From Streptomyces sp. NRRL S-455 (GTDB taxonomy: Bacteria; Actinomycetota; Actinomycetes; Streptomycetales; Streptomycetaceae), in assembly GCF_000717875.1 (NCBI RefSeq), contig NZ_JOCT01000027.1:111768-175767 (forward strand): DNA of 64,000 bases, in the 5' to 3' direction. The translations under genes were made by a program, and so were the position numbers. Each line of letters opens with the position of its first letter. The stretch's first letter is position 1. Positions 53,163 to 62,016 of this stretch are shown one piece after another. The notes under the pieces were generated by a model that saw only the letters and a list, made by a program, of their open reading frames with translations, made no database searches and was not told where the DNA came from.

Positions 53163-53978
53163 ATGTCGATTCGAGCAACTGTGAAGTCCGTAGTGGGCGA
53201 GAAGAACTGGAAGGCGCTGCGCCGCCTGAAGCAGCGCCTCTCGGGCAAGCCGGCCAAGCCGACCGGACTCGCCGCGATCTCCAACGACCTGAACAAGCTG
53301 GCCGTGCACTTCAAGACGGACAAGTGGGGAACGCACCGTTACACCCAGCACTACCAGCGCCATCTCCAGCACCTGAAGAACGAGAAGTTCAACCTGCTGG
53401 AAATCGGTATCGGAGGCTACAGCCGGTCCGGTCAGGGCGGGGCGTCACTGCGCATGTGGAAGGCCTTCTTCCCGAAGGCGCAGATTTTCGGAATGGACAT
53501 CCATGACAAGTCGTTCGTCGACGAGGACCGCATCACGACGTTCATCGGTGACCAGTCCGATCCCTCGTCCCTGAACGCTGTCGCGGACAAGATCGGCGAG
53601 CTCGACGTCATCATCGACGACGGCAGCCACCGCAGCCCGCACGTGCTCACGACGTTCGCCACGCTCTTCCCCCGGCTCAAGGACGGTGGCATCTACGCCG
53701 TCGAGGACACGCAGTCGTCGTACTGGCCCGAATGGATGGGCAGTGAGGACCTCGACGCCCCGCACACCAGCATGGCGATGCTGAAGCGGCTGGCCGACGG
53801 GCTGAACTACGAGGAATTCGTGGACGAGAACTACCAGCCGACGTACACGGATCTCAACGTGGTCGGCGTGCACTTCTACCACAACCTGGTGATCATCGAA
53901 AAGGGCAGGAACGCCGAAGGCACCAACAAGAGGAGCGCGCTCAAGGAGCGGTACGGCAAGTCGAAATCCAAGTCCTGA
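53163..53978 (+). CDS. Class I SAM-dependent methyltransferase, MycE-like
   Basis: A 271-residue methyltransferase. After a basic N-terminus, HFKTDKWGTHRYTQHY leads to LLEIGIGGYSRSGQGGASLRMW (SAM binding), FGMDIHDKS, the metal site DDGSH and the following VEDTQSSYW. This pattern occurs in MycE-like sugar O-methyltransferases and in surface-polysaccharide loci. It lies 83 bp after rmlD with AGGAAACC before the ATG. It may methylate a deoxysugar made by the operon. Its GC is slightly lower than that of its neighbours. Confidence 0.85.
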   Translation: MSIRATVKSVVGEKNWKALRRLKQRLSGKPAKPTGLAAISNDLNKLAVHFKTDKWGTHRYTQHYQRHLQHLKNEKFNLLEIGIGGYSRSGQGGASLRMWKAFFPKAQIFGMDIHDKSFVDEDRITTFIGDQSDPSSLNAVADKIGELDVIIDDGSHRSPHVLTTFATLFPRLKDGGIYAVEDTQSSYWPEWMGSEDLDAPHTSMAMLKRLADGLNYEEFVDENYQPTYTDLNVVGVHFYHNLVIIEKGRNAEGTNKRSALKERYGKSKSKS

Positions 53979-53998
53979 CACCGGCGGGTGAACCCGAA

Positions 53999-54043
53999 GG
54001 CGCCCTCGTGGCCGGCGGCTTGCTCCGCGGCCACGAGGGCGCC
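53999..54043. terminator. Strong bidirectional terminator
   Basis: GGCGCCCTCGTGGCC and GGCCACGAGGGCGCC make a perfect 15-bp stem with a 15-nt loop, followed by TTCT on the plus strand, 20 bp after the methyltransferase gene and before the convergent glycosyltransferase gene. Confidence 0.9.
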
Positions 54044-54132
54044 TTCTGGAATTCCGGGGAGTGATCTACCGGATCCGCGTGGAGTTGCAGTTCTTCACGA
54101 CGTCACCGGCCTAGCCCCGGGGCCGCATGAGG

Positions 54133-56070
54133 TCACCGTCCTCCGGACTCGGCGCGGGGCATCACTCTTGCCCGGGCGGCGCGGAGCACGCGGCGTGCCC
54201 TGCGCGCCAGCCGCCGTAGGACGCCGGGACGCGGCACCGGCACCACCCGCACCCCGTCGGCCGTACCGCGCAGTGCCAGCGGCAGCGTCACGAAGCGCGG
54301 CTCGGCCGCCTCCGGGGCGAGACACAGTGCGGGCCGCCAGGTCCCGCGGGCCCGGGCGGAGGGCAGAGTCGCCACGAGCAGCGCACTGTCCTCGGGAGCC
54401 GGAGACAGCGTGCCGGGCACGTGCACGGACCTTCCCGACGAGGAGAGTCTCACCCGGACCGCGGTGTCGGCGGGGACGTGCAGCGGCAGCAGGGTGCTGA
54501 GCCGGTCGCCGGAAACGGTGGCATCCGCATGCTTCACGCTGCCCAGCCCGAGCCGCGTGCCGCGGGCGCCGGTGTCCAGGGCGAGGTTCCCGCGCGGCTT
54601 GGTCCAGTACGGCAGGACCGCGCGACCGCCGATGACCCCGGCGTGCGCGGCGGAGCTGCCCGCGTGCGGCACCGGGCCGAGCGGGCGTTCCTTGGTCCAG
54701 CCGCCCAGCTTGACCCGGACGACGGCGTCCCACACCCCGGTGCCGGGCAGGGACGCCGGGTCGACGGTGACCACGGCCCGCAGCACCAGCCGGACCCGGT
54801 CGCCGTCCCCGACGGGTACGGTTTCGCGGGTGAACTTCACCGGCTGGAAGTGCTGGGCCGAACTGGCGCGTTCACGCAGCAGCAGATCCGCGGTCGCGTG
54901 ACCGAAGCGGGCGGCGGTTTCCGCCTCCACCCAGGCGATGGCCTCCTCGACGTCCTTCGGGGCGTCATCGAGGGGCACGCTCGCGCTGTCCGCGGGGAAC
55001 GTCATGGGCTCACCGGCCGAGGCGTACTCTGCTGAGAACTCGATCCGCAGCGCACCTTCCCGCCACGCCACGGTGTGCGGTGTGGAAGCCAGGGCGATGG
55101 AGTTCTCCCACTCCGCGAAGGCCACGACATCGTCGACCCGGTCGGCCGCGGTCAGCGCCGCGACGACTTGCTGGGTCGGCTGCAGCCCGGCCGCGACGCC
55201 GGGTCCGAAGCGCTCCACGACGACCGAGTGGATCTCCCGGAAAAGCTCCCGGCGGTAATCGTCGGGCAGCGTGAGGAGACGCCGGCCGCGCAGCCGTTCC
55301 ACCATCTCCACGCGCAGCCAGCGCCGGAAGAGCCGGTCGCGCACGGGGCCGGGCTCGGTGTACTTCTCGACTACGTCGAGGGCCTCGCGCAGGTTGCCGA
55401 AGTACCCGACGGGATCGAAGCGTTCGAAGCCGGCGTTGGAGCCGTCGTCGCGCCGGATGTGGTAGTAGCAGACATAGTCGCTGAGCACGGAGACGTTCTC
55501 CGCCCGCAGGTACGCCTCAGCGATGAAGACGTGGTCCTCCAGGCGCCGCCTGCCCTCGGGAAAGCGCAGGCCGACGCGGTCCAGGAAGGCCCGCCGGATC
55601 ATCTTGTGCGGGGTGAGGCTGTCGATGAGCGGCGCGTTGCCGACGGTGGCGCGCGGGTGGTTGCGGCGGAACAGTTCCACCGGCACCCCCCGGCCCTTGC
55701 CGGCCATCTTGCCCACCACGACATCGGCGCCGTTGGCCACGCCGTAGTCGTACATCCGCTCCAGCGCCTCGTCGCCCAGGTAGTCGTCGTTGTCGACGAA
55801 CATGACGAACTCGCCCCGGGAGGCATCGATGCCGACGTTGCGGGGCTTGCCCGACCAGCCGGAGTTCTCCTGGTGGATGACCTTCATCCGGGGGTCCTCC
55901 GCGGCCAGCGCGTCCAGCCGGGCCGGGGTATCGTCGGTCGAGCCGTCGTCGACGAAGATCACCTCGTACTCGTCGGGAGGCAGCGACTGCCTCTGCAGCG
56001 AGGCGATGCAGTCCTCGATGTAGATCCCCGGGTTGTACACGGGGACGATGACGCTTACCTTGACCGGCAT
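54133..56070 (-). CDS. Family 2 glycosyltransferase with C-terminal beta-rich domain
   Basis: A 645-residue protein. The GT-A domain (about 1-260) begins VSVIVPVYNPGIYIEDCIASL and has VIFVDDGSTDDTP, FVDNDDYLGDEALE (DxD-like metal site) and HKMIRRAFLDRVGLRFPEG, common in enzymes that build wall teichoic or surface polymers. The C-terminal 300 residues look like repeated beta-sandwich segments and end in a basic tail. It is cytoplasmic or membrane-associated. Its position opposite the dTDP-sugar operon suggests it transfers the sugar made there, which is inference. Confidence 0.88.
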   Translation of the reverse strand: MPVKVSVIVPVYNPGIYIEDCIASLQRQSLPPDEYEVIFVDDGSTDDTPARLDALAAEDPRMKVIHQENSGWSGKPRNVGIDASRGEFVMFVDNDDYLGDEALERMYDYGVANGADVVVGKMAGKGRGVPVELFRRNHPRATVGNAPLIDSLTPHKMIRRAFLDRVGLRFPEGRRRLEDHVFIAEAYLRAENVSVLSDYVCYYHIRRDDGSNAGFERFDPVGYFGNLREALDVVEKYTEPGPVRDRLFRRWLRVEMVERLRGRRLLTLPDDYRRELFREIHSVVVERFGPGVAAGLQPTQQVVAALTAADRVDDVVAFAEWENSIALASTPHTVAWREGALRIEFSAEYASAGEPMTFPADSASVPLDDAPKDVEEAIAWVEAETAARFGHATADLLLRERASSAQHFQPVKFTRETVPVGDGDRVRLVLRAVVTVDPASLPGTGVWDAVVRVKLGGWTKERPLGPVPHAGSSAAHAGVIGGRAVLPYWTKPRGNLALDTGARGTRLGLGSVKHADATVSGDRLSTLLPLHVPADTAVRVRLSSSGRSVHVPGTLSPAPEDSALLVATLPSARARGTWRPALCLAPEAAEPRFVTLPLALRGTADGVRVVPVPRPGVLRRLARRARRVLRAARARVMPRAESGGR

Positions 56071-56275
56071 CGGGTTTCCGGGCCCCTTCGGGTCGCTTGC
56101 CGTAGACGTCCTGCCTTACTGCTTGTCGCCTGATGCTAACCCGGTCGAGAATGCCCCCCACCTTTCGAGACCGGCCCGTGATCATCCCGGGCGGCGGGGC
56201 AACTGAGCCGCTCCGTCTGTCTGTTCGCGGTCAAATGGGTTCCCTGGCGGATCGGCCGGCGGCCCTTACGCTTGA

Positions 56276-56785
56276 ATGGTGCGACTGCTCCTCATGTCCG
56301 ACACCCACCTCCCGAAGCGGGCCAGGGAACTGCCGGCGCCGCTGCTGGCCGGACTTCCCCGGGCCGACGTGGTGTTCCACGCCGGCGACTGGGTCGACAC
56401 GGCCACCCTCGACCTGCTGGAGGAGCGCTGCCGCAGGCTCGTCGCCGTGTACGGCAACAACGACGGCCCGGACCTGCGCGCCCGGCTGCCCGAGGTGGCG
56501 TACGTGGAACTCGGCGGGCTGCGCTTCGGCGTGATCCACGAGACGGGCCCCGCCCAGGGCCGGGAGCAGCGCTGCGCCGCCCGCTTCCCCGGCCTCGACG
56601 TGCTGGTCTTCGGCCACAGCCACATCCCCTGGGACACCACGGCGTCCACGGGCCTGCGCCTGCTCAACCCGGGCTCCCCGACGGACCGCCGCCGGCAGCC
56701 CCACTGCACGTACATGACCGCCACCGTCGCCGACGGCCTGCTCACCGACGTCCGACTGCACCGGTTGCCACCCCGCTCACCGTAG
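56276..56785 (+). CDS. YfcE/MJ0936-type metallophosphoesterase
   Basis: A 169-residue calcineurin-like phosphodiesterase. Metal-binding motifs run in order: MSDTHLP (Asp-x-His), HAGDWVD (Gly-Asp), YGNNDGP (Gly-Asn-x-Asp), IHETGP (His) and FGHSHIP (Gly-His-x-His). The family cleaves phosphodiesters in vitro with unclear natural substrates. TACGCT lies just before the ATG, so the mRNA may be leaderless. It stands alone. Confidence 0.92.
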   Translation: MVRLLLMSDTHLPKRARELPAPLLAGLPRADVVFHAGDWVDTATLDLLEERCRRLVAVYGNNDGPDLRARLPEVAYVELGGLRFGVIHETGPAQGREQRCAARFPGLDVLVFGHSHIPWDTTASTGLRLLNPGSPTDRRRQPHCTYMTATVADGLLTDVRLHRLPPRSP

Positions 56786-56938
56786 GGAGCCTCGATCTCG
56801 CCGCCTCACCGGTGATCACGGCTGCGGGCGGCGTGCCGGAGTCCGGGGAACTCAGCGGGCGCGCGGCCGGCCGAGCGAAAACTTACTCCGGAGTCAGAGG
56901 TGTTGACGGTGTCCTGATATCGCCGGACTGTAGTGGAC

Positions 56939-58810
56939 ATGACGACTATCCGAGTACGTCTGCTGGTTGTCCTGGCTGTCCTCTTCGGCTCCCTGTCGGT
57001 GGCGGGCGTCCCGCCCGCCACCGCCGCGCCCCGTGACGGCTCCCTCTGGTTCGACGACCCGGCCGTCACGGTGCGGAACGGCCGCTTCACCGACGCCCAC
57101 GGCCGAGAGATCGTGCTGCGCGGCTACAACGTCTCCGGCGAGACCAAGCTGGCGGAGAACGGCGGCCTCCCCTTCGCCTCGGTCGCGGACGCGCGCACGT
57201 CAGCGACCGCGCTGCGCGCCCTCGGCGGCGGAAACACCATTCGCTTCCTGCTCTCCTGGGCGTACGCCGAGCCCGAGCGCGGCAGGACGGACACGGCCTA
57301 CCTGGCCGCCGCCACCGACCAGATGAAGGCCTTCCTCGACGCCGGAATCCGCGTCTACCCCGACTTCCACCAGGACCTCTACTCCCGGCACCTGTTCGAC
57401 GCCGACAGCTGGTACACGGGTGACGGCGCCCCCAAGTGGGCGGTGGAGGCGGGCGACTACCCCGACGAGTCCTGCGGGATCTGCCTCTTCTGGGGCCAGA
57501 ACATCACCCAGAACGAGGCCGTGAAGCGGGCGTCGTACGACTTCTGGCACAACGCGCACGGCGTGCAGGACGCCTTCCTCGCCACCGCGGAGAAAACCAT
57601 GGCGTACGTGCGACAGCACCTGAGCGCCGACCAGTTCAAGGGCGTCGTCGGCTTCGACCCGTACAACGAGCCGCACGCGGGCGTCCATGACTCGGGGCAG
57701 ACCAGCCGGGCCTGGGAGAAGGACGTGCTGTGGCCGTTCTACGAGAAGTTCCGGGCCCGCATGGACGCGGCGGGCTGGCGTGACAGGCCCGCGTTCGTCG
57801 AGCCGAACCTGTTCTGGAACGCCAACCTCGATTTCCAGCGGCAGGAAGGCGGTCTGCTCGACGCCGGCGAGCTGGGGCCGCGCTACGTCTTCAACACGCA
57901 CTTCTACGACCAGAAGGCCATCTCCGGCGTCTTCATGTGGGGCAAGGCGGCCGACGGCCAGTACACGGGCGACTTCCGCACGGTCCGTGACCGGGCCGCC
58001 GCCGCGCGGACGGCCGCCGTGGTCAGCGAATTCGGGCACCCGCTCGCGGGCACCGTTTCCGACAAGGCACCCACCGTCCTCAAGGCGATGTACCAGGCCC
58101 TCGACTCAAGGCTGAAGGGCGCCGACTGGTGGTCCGACCCGGCGGCCTCGGGGCCGGTGCTCTCCGGCTCCCAGTGGCAGTGGGACATCTACAACGGCCG
58201 CCACCGAGAGCTGATGAACGGCAACCCCGGCAAGGTCCGCACCGAAGGCGACGCCTGGAACGACGAGGACCTGTCCGCCGTACGCCTCGACGACTCGGGC
58301 AAGCCCGTGCTGCGCCAGGACGCCCGGCTCCTGGACCGTCTGTACCCGAGCGCCACGGCCGGTACGACCGTCGGCTTCACCTACGAGGACCGCTCCCGGG
58401 ACGGCTCGACGACCCTCACCTGGAATCCCGTGCCGAGCTCACTGCCCACCGTGCGCCACCTCGTGGGCTCAGGTCAGTACGGGCTGCTGCTGTGGCGCTC
58501 GAACGGCGGCTCGGCGCCCACCGAGCTGCACCTGCCGGCGAGCTTCCCGACCGCTTCCACCACCGTCGTCTCGGACCTGGGCACGGTCCACGCGCCGCCC
58601 GCGTACACCGCGACGACCCCGGTCGGGGTGGCCGAGGAGCCGGGCGGCACGGGAAGCCGCCGCCTGCTGCTCACCGCGCGCGACTCGGGAGTCCTGCACT
58701 ACGCGCTGGTGACCAACGGGGCGGCGGCTGTCTCGGCGGATCTGCTCGCCGCCGCCCGCACCGAGCTGGCGGCCTGGGCGGCGAAGGAGGTCAGCCGGCG
58801 GACGGACTAG
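56939..58810 (+). CDS. Secreted GH5 glycosidase, endoglycoceramidase-like
   Basis: A 623-residue enzyme with a Sec signal (LLVVLAVLFGSLSVAGVPPATAA). The GH5 barrel (about 45-455) shows GYNVSGETK, RFLLSWAYAEPE, YPDFHQDLYSRHLF, the acid/base Glu in DPYNEPHAG and the nucleophile in VSEFGHPL. This order matches endoglycoceramidase-type GH5 enzymes more than cellulases. The last 150 residues form a beta-sandwich domain. It converges with the beta-propeller gene, and their ends overlap by 20 bp. No CebR box is present. Confidence 0.9.
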   Translation: MTTIRVRLLVVLAVLFGSLSVAGVPPATAAPRDGSLWFDDPAVTVRNGRFTDAHGREIVLRGYNVSGETKLAENGGLPFASVADARTSATALRALGGGNTIRFLLSWAYAEPERGRTDTAYLAAATDQMKAFLDAGIRVYPDFHQDLYSRHLFDADSWYTGDGAPKWAVEAGDYPDESCGICLFWGQNITQNEAVKRASYDFWHNAHGVQDAFLATAEKTMAYVRQHLSADQFKGVVGFDPYNEPHAGVHDSGQTSRAWEKDVLWPFYEKFRARMDAAGWRDRPAFVEPNLFWNANLDFQRQEGGLLDAGELGPRYVFNTHFYDQKAISGVFMWGKAADGQYTGDFRTVRDRAAAARTAAVVSEFGHPLAGTVSDKAPTVLKAMYQALDSRLKGADWWSDPAASGPVLSGSQWQWDIYNGRHRELMNGNPGKVRTEGDAWNDEDLSAVRLDDSGKPVLRQDARLLDRLYPSATAGTTVGFTYEDRSRDGSTTLTWNPVPSSLPTVRHLVGSGQYGLLLWRSNGGSAPTELHLPASFPTASTTVVSDLGTVHAPPAYTATTPVGVAEEPGGTGSRRLLLTARDSGVLHYALVTNGAAAVSADLLAAARTELAAWAAKEVSRRTD

Positions 58811-60047
58811 ACCAGTCGGCGGCCACGTGGCCGATGCGGACACGCTGCGGGTGGTCGCCGACCGGCACGGACACGACCTTCTTCCCGGTGGCGAAGTCGA
58901 TGGCCGTGACCTGGTCGGTGCCGCTCTCGGAGACGACGCAGGACCTGCCGTCACCGCTGACCGTGGCCCAGTAGGGCTTCGAGGCGGTGACGAGCGGGCC
59001 CTCCTTCAGGGTGGTGCGGTCGACGACCGTGGCGTAGTCGTCCATCGTGCCCGCGACGCACAGCTTGCCGCCGTCAGGGCTCATCGAGATGCCGTGGTGA
59101 CGCGAGTCGTTGACGAACGTGGTGCGGTCGTCGCTGGTCGCGGGGTTCTTCGGCAGGGTCTTCGTGCGGGTGATCTTCCCGGTCGCGATGTCGTACTCGA
59201 AGAAGCCGTTGAAGAACGACACCTGGAAGTACAGCTTCGACTCGTCCGGCGAGAACACGGCCGGCCGGACGGCGTCGGAGTGGTCCTTGAGGCCGAGCGC
59301 GTCGAGCTGCGGGCGCATGTCGATGACCTTGACCTGCTTGAAGGTCGTCGCGTCGACGACGGTGACGCGACGGTCGCCCTTCGTCCAGTCCAGCCACGGG
59401 GCGTCGGTCTGCGTGTTCACGTCGCCGATCGCCATGTTGTAGAGGTACTTGCCGTCCTTCGTGAAGATGTTCTCGTGCGGCTTGTCGCCGGTGGCGAACC
59501 TGCCCAGCTCCTTGCCGGTGACGATGTCCAGCACGTGCACCGTGTTCGAGGTCGAGGCCGACACCGCGACCCGCTTGCCGTCGGGGGAGACCGCCATGTG
59601 GTCGGAGCGGTAACCGGACACCGGGAAACGCCAGTTGATCCGCCCGGTGGCGACGTCGAGGGAGACGACGTCGGCGAAGCTCGGCCGGGAGACCACCACC
59701 GACGCACCGTCCGGCGTGGAGTACATGTCGTCGACGAACTGGTCGTGTCCCTCGCCGACGGTGTTGCGGATCGTCATGAAGGCGATCCATCTGATCGGGT
59801 CGGCGTTGATCTCCGCCATCCGCTCGTCCTTGTCGGGGATGACGTTGATCCGGCCGATCTTCCCGAAGTCGCCGGTGGACTTGATGACATCGGCGGTGCC
59901 GTCCCAGTTGTTGCCCACGAACAGCACCTCGCGCAGCGTGGCGGAGGCGCCCGGGGAGTCCGCCTGGGCGGCGGTCGCGGGAACGGCGGCGGTCAGCGCG
60001 AGGGCGGCGGTCAGGGAGCACAGGTGCCGTCGTCGGAAGACGGGCAT
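58791..60047 (-). CDS. Secreted beta-propeller (YncE-like) protein
   Basis: A 418-residue protein with a signal peptide (LCSLTAALALTAAVPATAAQA) and repeated blades of the YncE/lactonase type: DVATGRINW, DIVTGKELGRF, DATTFKQVKV, DIATGKITRT and DFATGKKVVSVPVGDHP. Such propellers bind ligands or act as lactonases or scaffold proteins outside the cell. GGAGGGA precedes the ATG. A TetR gene diverges from it across a palindrome, so it is the probable target of that repressor. Confidence 0.88.
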   Translation of the reverse strand: MPVFRRRHLCSLTAALALTAAVPATAAQADSPGASATLREVLFVGNNWDGTADVIKSTGDFGKIGRINVIPDKDERMAEINADPIRWIAFMTIRNTVGEGHDQFVDDMYSTPDGASVVVSRPSFADVVSLDVATGRINWRFPVSGYRSDHMAVSPDGKRVAVSASTSNTVHVLDIVTGKELGRFATGDKPHENIFTKDGKYLYNMAIGDVNTQTDAPWLDWTKGDRRVTVVDATTFKQVKVIDMRPQLDALGLKDHSDAVRPAVFSPDESKLYFQVSFFNGFFEYDIATGKITRTKTLPKNPATSDDRTTFVNDSRHHGISMSPDGGKLCVAGTMDDYATVVDRTTLKEGPLVTASKPYWATVSGDGRSCVVSESGTDQVTAIDFATGKKVVSVPVGDHPQRVRIGHVAADWSSPSAG

Positions 60048-60106
60048 GGCTGATCCCTCCTGGGAGGTGGGGTGAGGAATCTGAACACACGTGCTTTCAG
60101 AGTTAA

Positions 60107-60122
60107 CTTACTGCAAAGTAAG
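60107..60122. promoter_or_regulatory. TetR-type operator between the propeller and TetR genes
   Basis: CTTACT-GCAA-AGTAAG is a perfect 6-4-6 palindrome in an AT-rich island, 60 bp from the propeller start and 99 bp from the TetR start. Its size and symmetry fit a TetR-family operator, so the regulator probably represses both genes. Confidence 0.65.
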
Positions 60123-60220
60123 GAAGGCGTGCCCTTCTCCACAAGACCGTGTGCACGACAAAATCGAGCCGACCGTGGATGGATGTCCGGGTGGATGTCC
60201 GAAGCTTGGAGGGGGAGCCG

Positions 60221-60880
60221 GTGCCGGGCCGACTCAGAGCGCCGACCGGCCGCTACGGCGGCAAGACCGCCGAGGAGCGGCAGGCCGAGCGGCGCCGGAG
60301 GTTCCTCGACGCCGCGCTCCGGCTGTTCGGCGACGCCCCGGGTTTCCGCTCCACCACGGTGGCGGCGCTCAGCGAGGCCGCCGGGCTCTCCACCCGTCAG
60401 TTCTACGAAGAGTTCCGCACCCTCGAGGACGTGCTCGCCGCGCTGCACCTCCAGGTCAACGACTGGGCCGAATCAGCGGTCCTGGAGGCGGCGGCCGGAG
60501 CGGCGGACCTGCCGCTCGTCGAGCGGGCCACCGCGATCTTCCGCGCCTACGCCGCGAACGTCACCGGCGACCCGCGCCGGATCCGCATCACCTTCGTCGA
60601 GATCATCGGCGTCAGCCCGCGCCTGGAGGAACAGCGGCTCGCCCGCAGGGCCGGCTGGGTCGACCTCATCTGCGCCGAGGCCCAGGCGGCGGCCGCGCGC
60701 GGGGAGGCGGCACCCCGCGACTACCGGCTCGCCGCGACGGGCTTCATCGGTAGCGTCAACGGCCTGCTCCACGACTGGAGTGCCGGCTGGGTCGAGGCGA
60801 CGCTGGACGAGGTCGTCGACGAACTGGTGCGGCAACTGGTCGGAATCCTGCGGCCGCCGGGGTGGAGCCCCGAGCGGTGA
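60221..60880 (+). CDS. TetR-family transcriptional regulator
   Basis: A 219-residue regulator. The N-terminal HTH spans about residues 20-65 (RRRFLDAALRLFGDAPGFRSTTVAALSEAAGLSTRQFYEEF), followed by an all-helical ligand domain. The GTG at 60221 has GGAGGGGG in front of it; an earlier start at 60149 is less supported. It diverges from the beta-propeller gene with the palindrome 60107-60122 between them, and converges with the GlxA-like gene with 1 bp between stops. Confidence 0.9.
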   Translation: MPGRLRAPTGRYGGKTAEERQAERRRRFLDAALRLFGDAPGFRSTTVAALSEAAGLSTRQFYEEFRTLEDVLAALHLQVNDWAESAVLEAAAGAADLPLVERATAIFRAYAANVTGDPRRIRITFVEIIGVSPRLEEQRLARRAGWVDLICAEAQAAAARGEAAPRDYRLAATGFIGSVNGLLHDWSAGWVEATLDEVVDELVRQLVGILRPPGWSPER

Positions 60881-60881
60881 G

Positions 60882-61898
60882 TCAGGGCCGCGTGCGTCCC
60901 CCGGTCGGGTGCGCCCCGGGGAAGGCCCGCCGGTAGTCGCCGGGCGACACCCCCAGGTGCTTGAGGAAGTGGTGCCGGAGGTTGTTGGCCGTGCCGAGGC
61001 CGCTGAGCTCGCCGACCTTCTCGATCGGCAGGCCGGTCGACTCCAGCAGCGACCGGGCACGCCCGAGCCGCTGGTCGAGCAGCCACTGCAGGGGAGTCGT
61101 CCCGGTGGACGCCTGCAGCCGCCGGTAGAACGTACGCGGGCTCATCGCGGCCCGCCGCGCCAGATCCGCGACCGTCAGCGGCCGGTCCAGGTTGGCCCTC
61201 GCCCAGTCGAGGACCGGAGCCAGTGCGTCGTCGTCGCCGGTCGGCACCGACACCTCGATGAACTGCGCCTGCCCGCCCGGCCGGTGGGCGGGAACCACCA
61301 TGCGGCGCGCCAACTGGTTGGCCACGTGCGCGCCGAGATCGCGCCGCACCAGGTGCAGGCAGAGGTCGAGGCCGGCGGTCAGCCCCGCACTGGTGAGCAC
61401 ATCGCCTTCGTCCACGTACAGCACCGACGCGTCGACCTGTACCTTCGGGTACCGCTCCGCCAGTTGGGCGGTGTGCATCCAGTGGGCGGTCGCGCGCCGA
61501 CCGTCGAGCAGCCCCGCCTCGGCGAGTGCGAAGGCACCGGTGCACAGGGACACCATGCGCGCGCCGGCGTCATGGGCCCGGCGCAGGGCGGCGACCAACT
61601 CCCACGGCAGCGGCCTGCCCTCGTCCACGCACGGGTCGGGTACCGAGGGCACGATGACGGTGTCGGCACCGACCAGGTCGTCCAGTCCGTAGCGCGTACG
61701 CAGACTCAGCCCGTGCCCGTCCGCCGCGCCGCCCCCCTCCACGGCTCCGGTCCCGCACAGCCGCAGGTCGTACCAGGGATCGGCGAGATCGGGCTGCGGC
61801 TTGCCGAACACGGTGCAGGGGATGCTCAGTTCGTACAGATCCCATGAAGGGACCCCGATCTCCTCGGTCACGACCACGGCGACAGACCCGGCACTCAT
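60882..61898 (-). CDS. GlxA-like AraC regulator (DJ-1/PfpI + HTH)
   Basis: A 338-residue transcription factor with an N-terminal DJ-1/PfpI domain (about 1-190; LCTGAFALAEAGLLDG holds the nucleophile-elbow Cys, no catalysis expected) and a C-terminal AraC HTH (about 225-325; AAMSPRTFYRRLQASTGTTPLQW and LSGLGTANNLRHHFLKHLG). Relatives such as AdpA and GlxA control development or nitrogen compounds; this protein is shorter than AdpA and lies in another context. It diverges from the imine-reductase-like gene, which it may control. Confidence 0.9.
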   Translation of the reverse strand: MSAGSVAVVVTEEIGVPSWDLYELSIPCTVFGKPQPDLADPWYDLRLCGTGAVEGGGAADGHGLSLRTRYGLDDLVGADTVIVPSVPDPCVDEGRPLPWELVAALRRAHDAGARMVSLCTGAFALAEAGLLDGRRATAHWMHTAQLAERYPKVQVDASVLYVDEGDVLTSAGLTAGLDLCLHLVRRDLGAHVANQLARRMVVPAHRPGGQAQFIEVSVPTGDDDALAPVLDWARANLDRPLTVADLARRAAMSPRTFYRRLQASTGTTPLQWLLDQRLGRARSLLESTGLPIEKVGELSGLGTANNLRHHFLKHLGVSPGDYRRAFPGAHPTGGRTRP

Positions 61899-62016
61899 GT
61901 CCCGCAGCCTATGGCAGGAATTTGGTGGAGTGTGTCATCCCTGTCACTGTTCCCGTCCTCCGCGTCCTGCGAACGTGATCATCCGTCACCTACCGACGTT
62001 GCACGAGGAGTTGGGC

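Noticed and set aside
56800..56940. A CebR box upstream of the GH5 gene
   Set aside because: I looked for TGGGAGCGCTCCCA or a one-mismatch version and found none.
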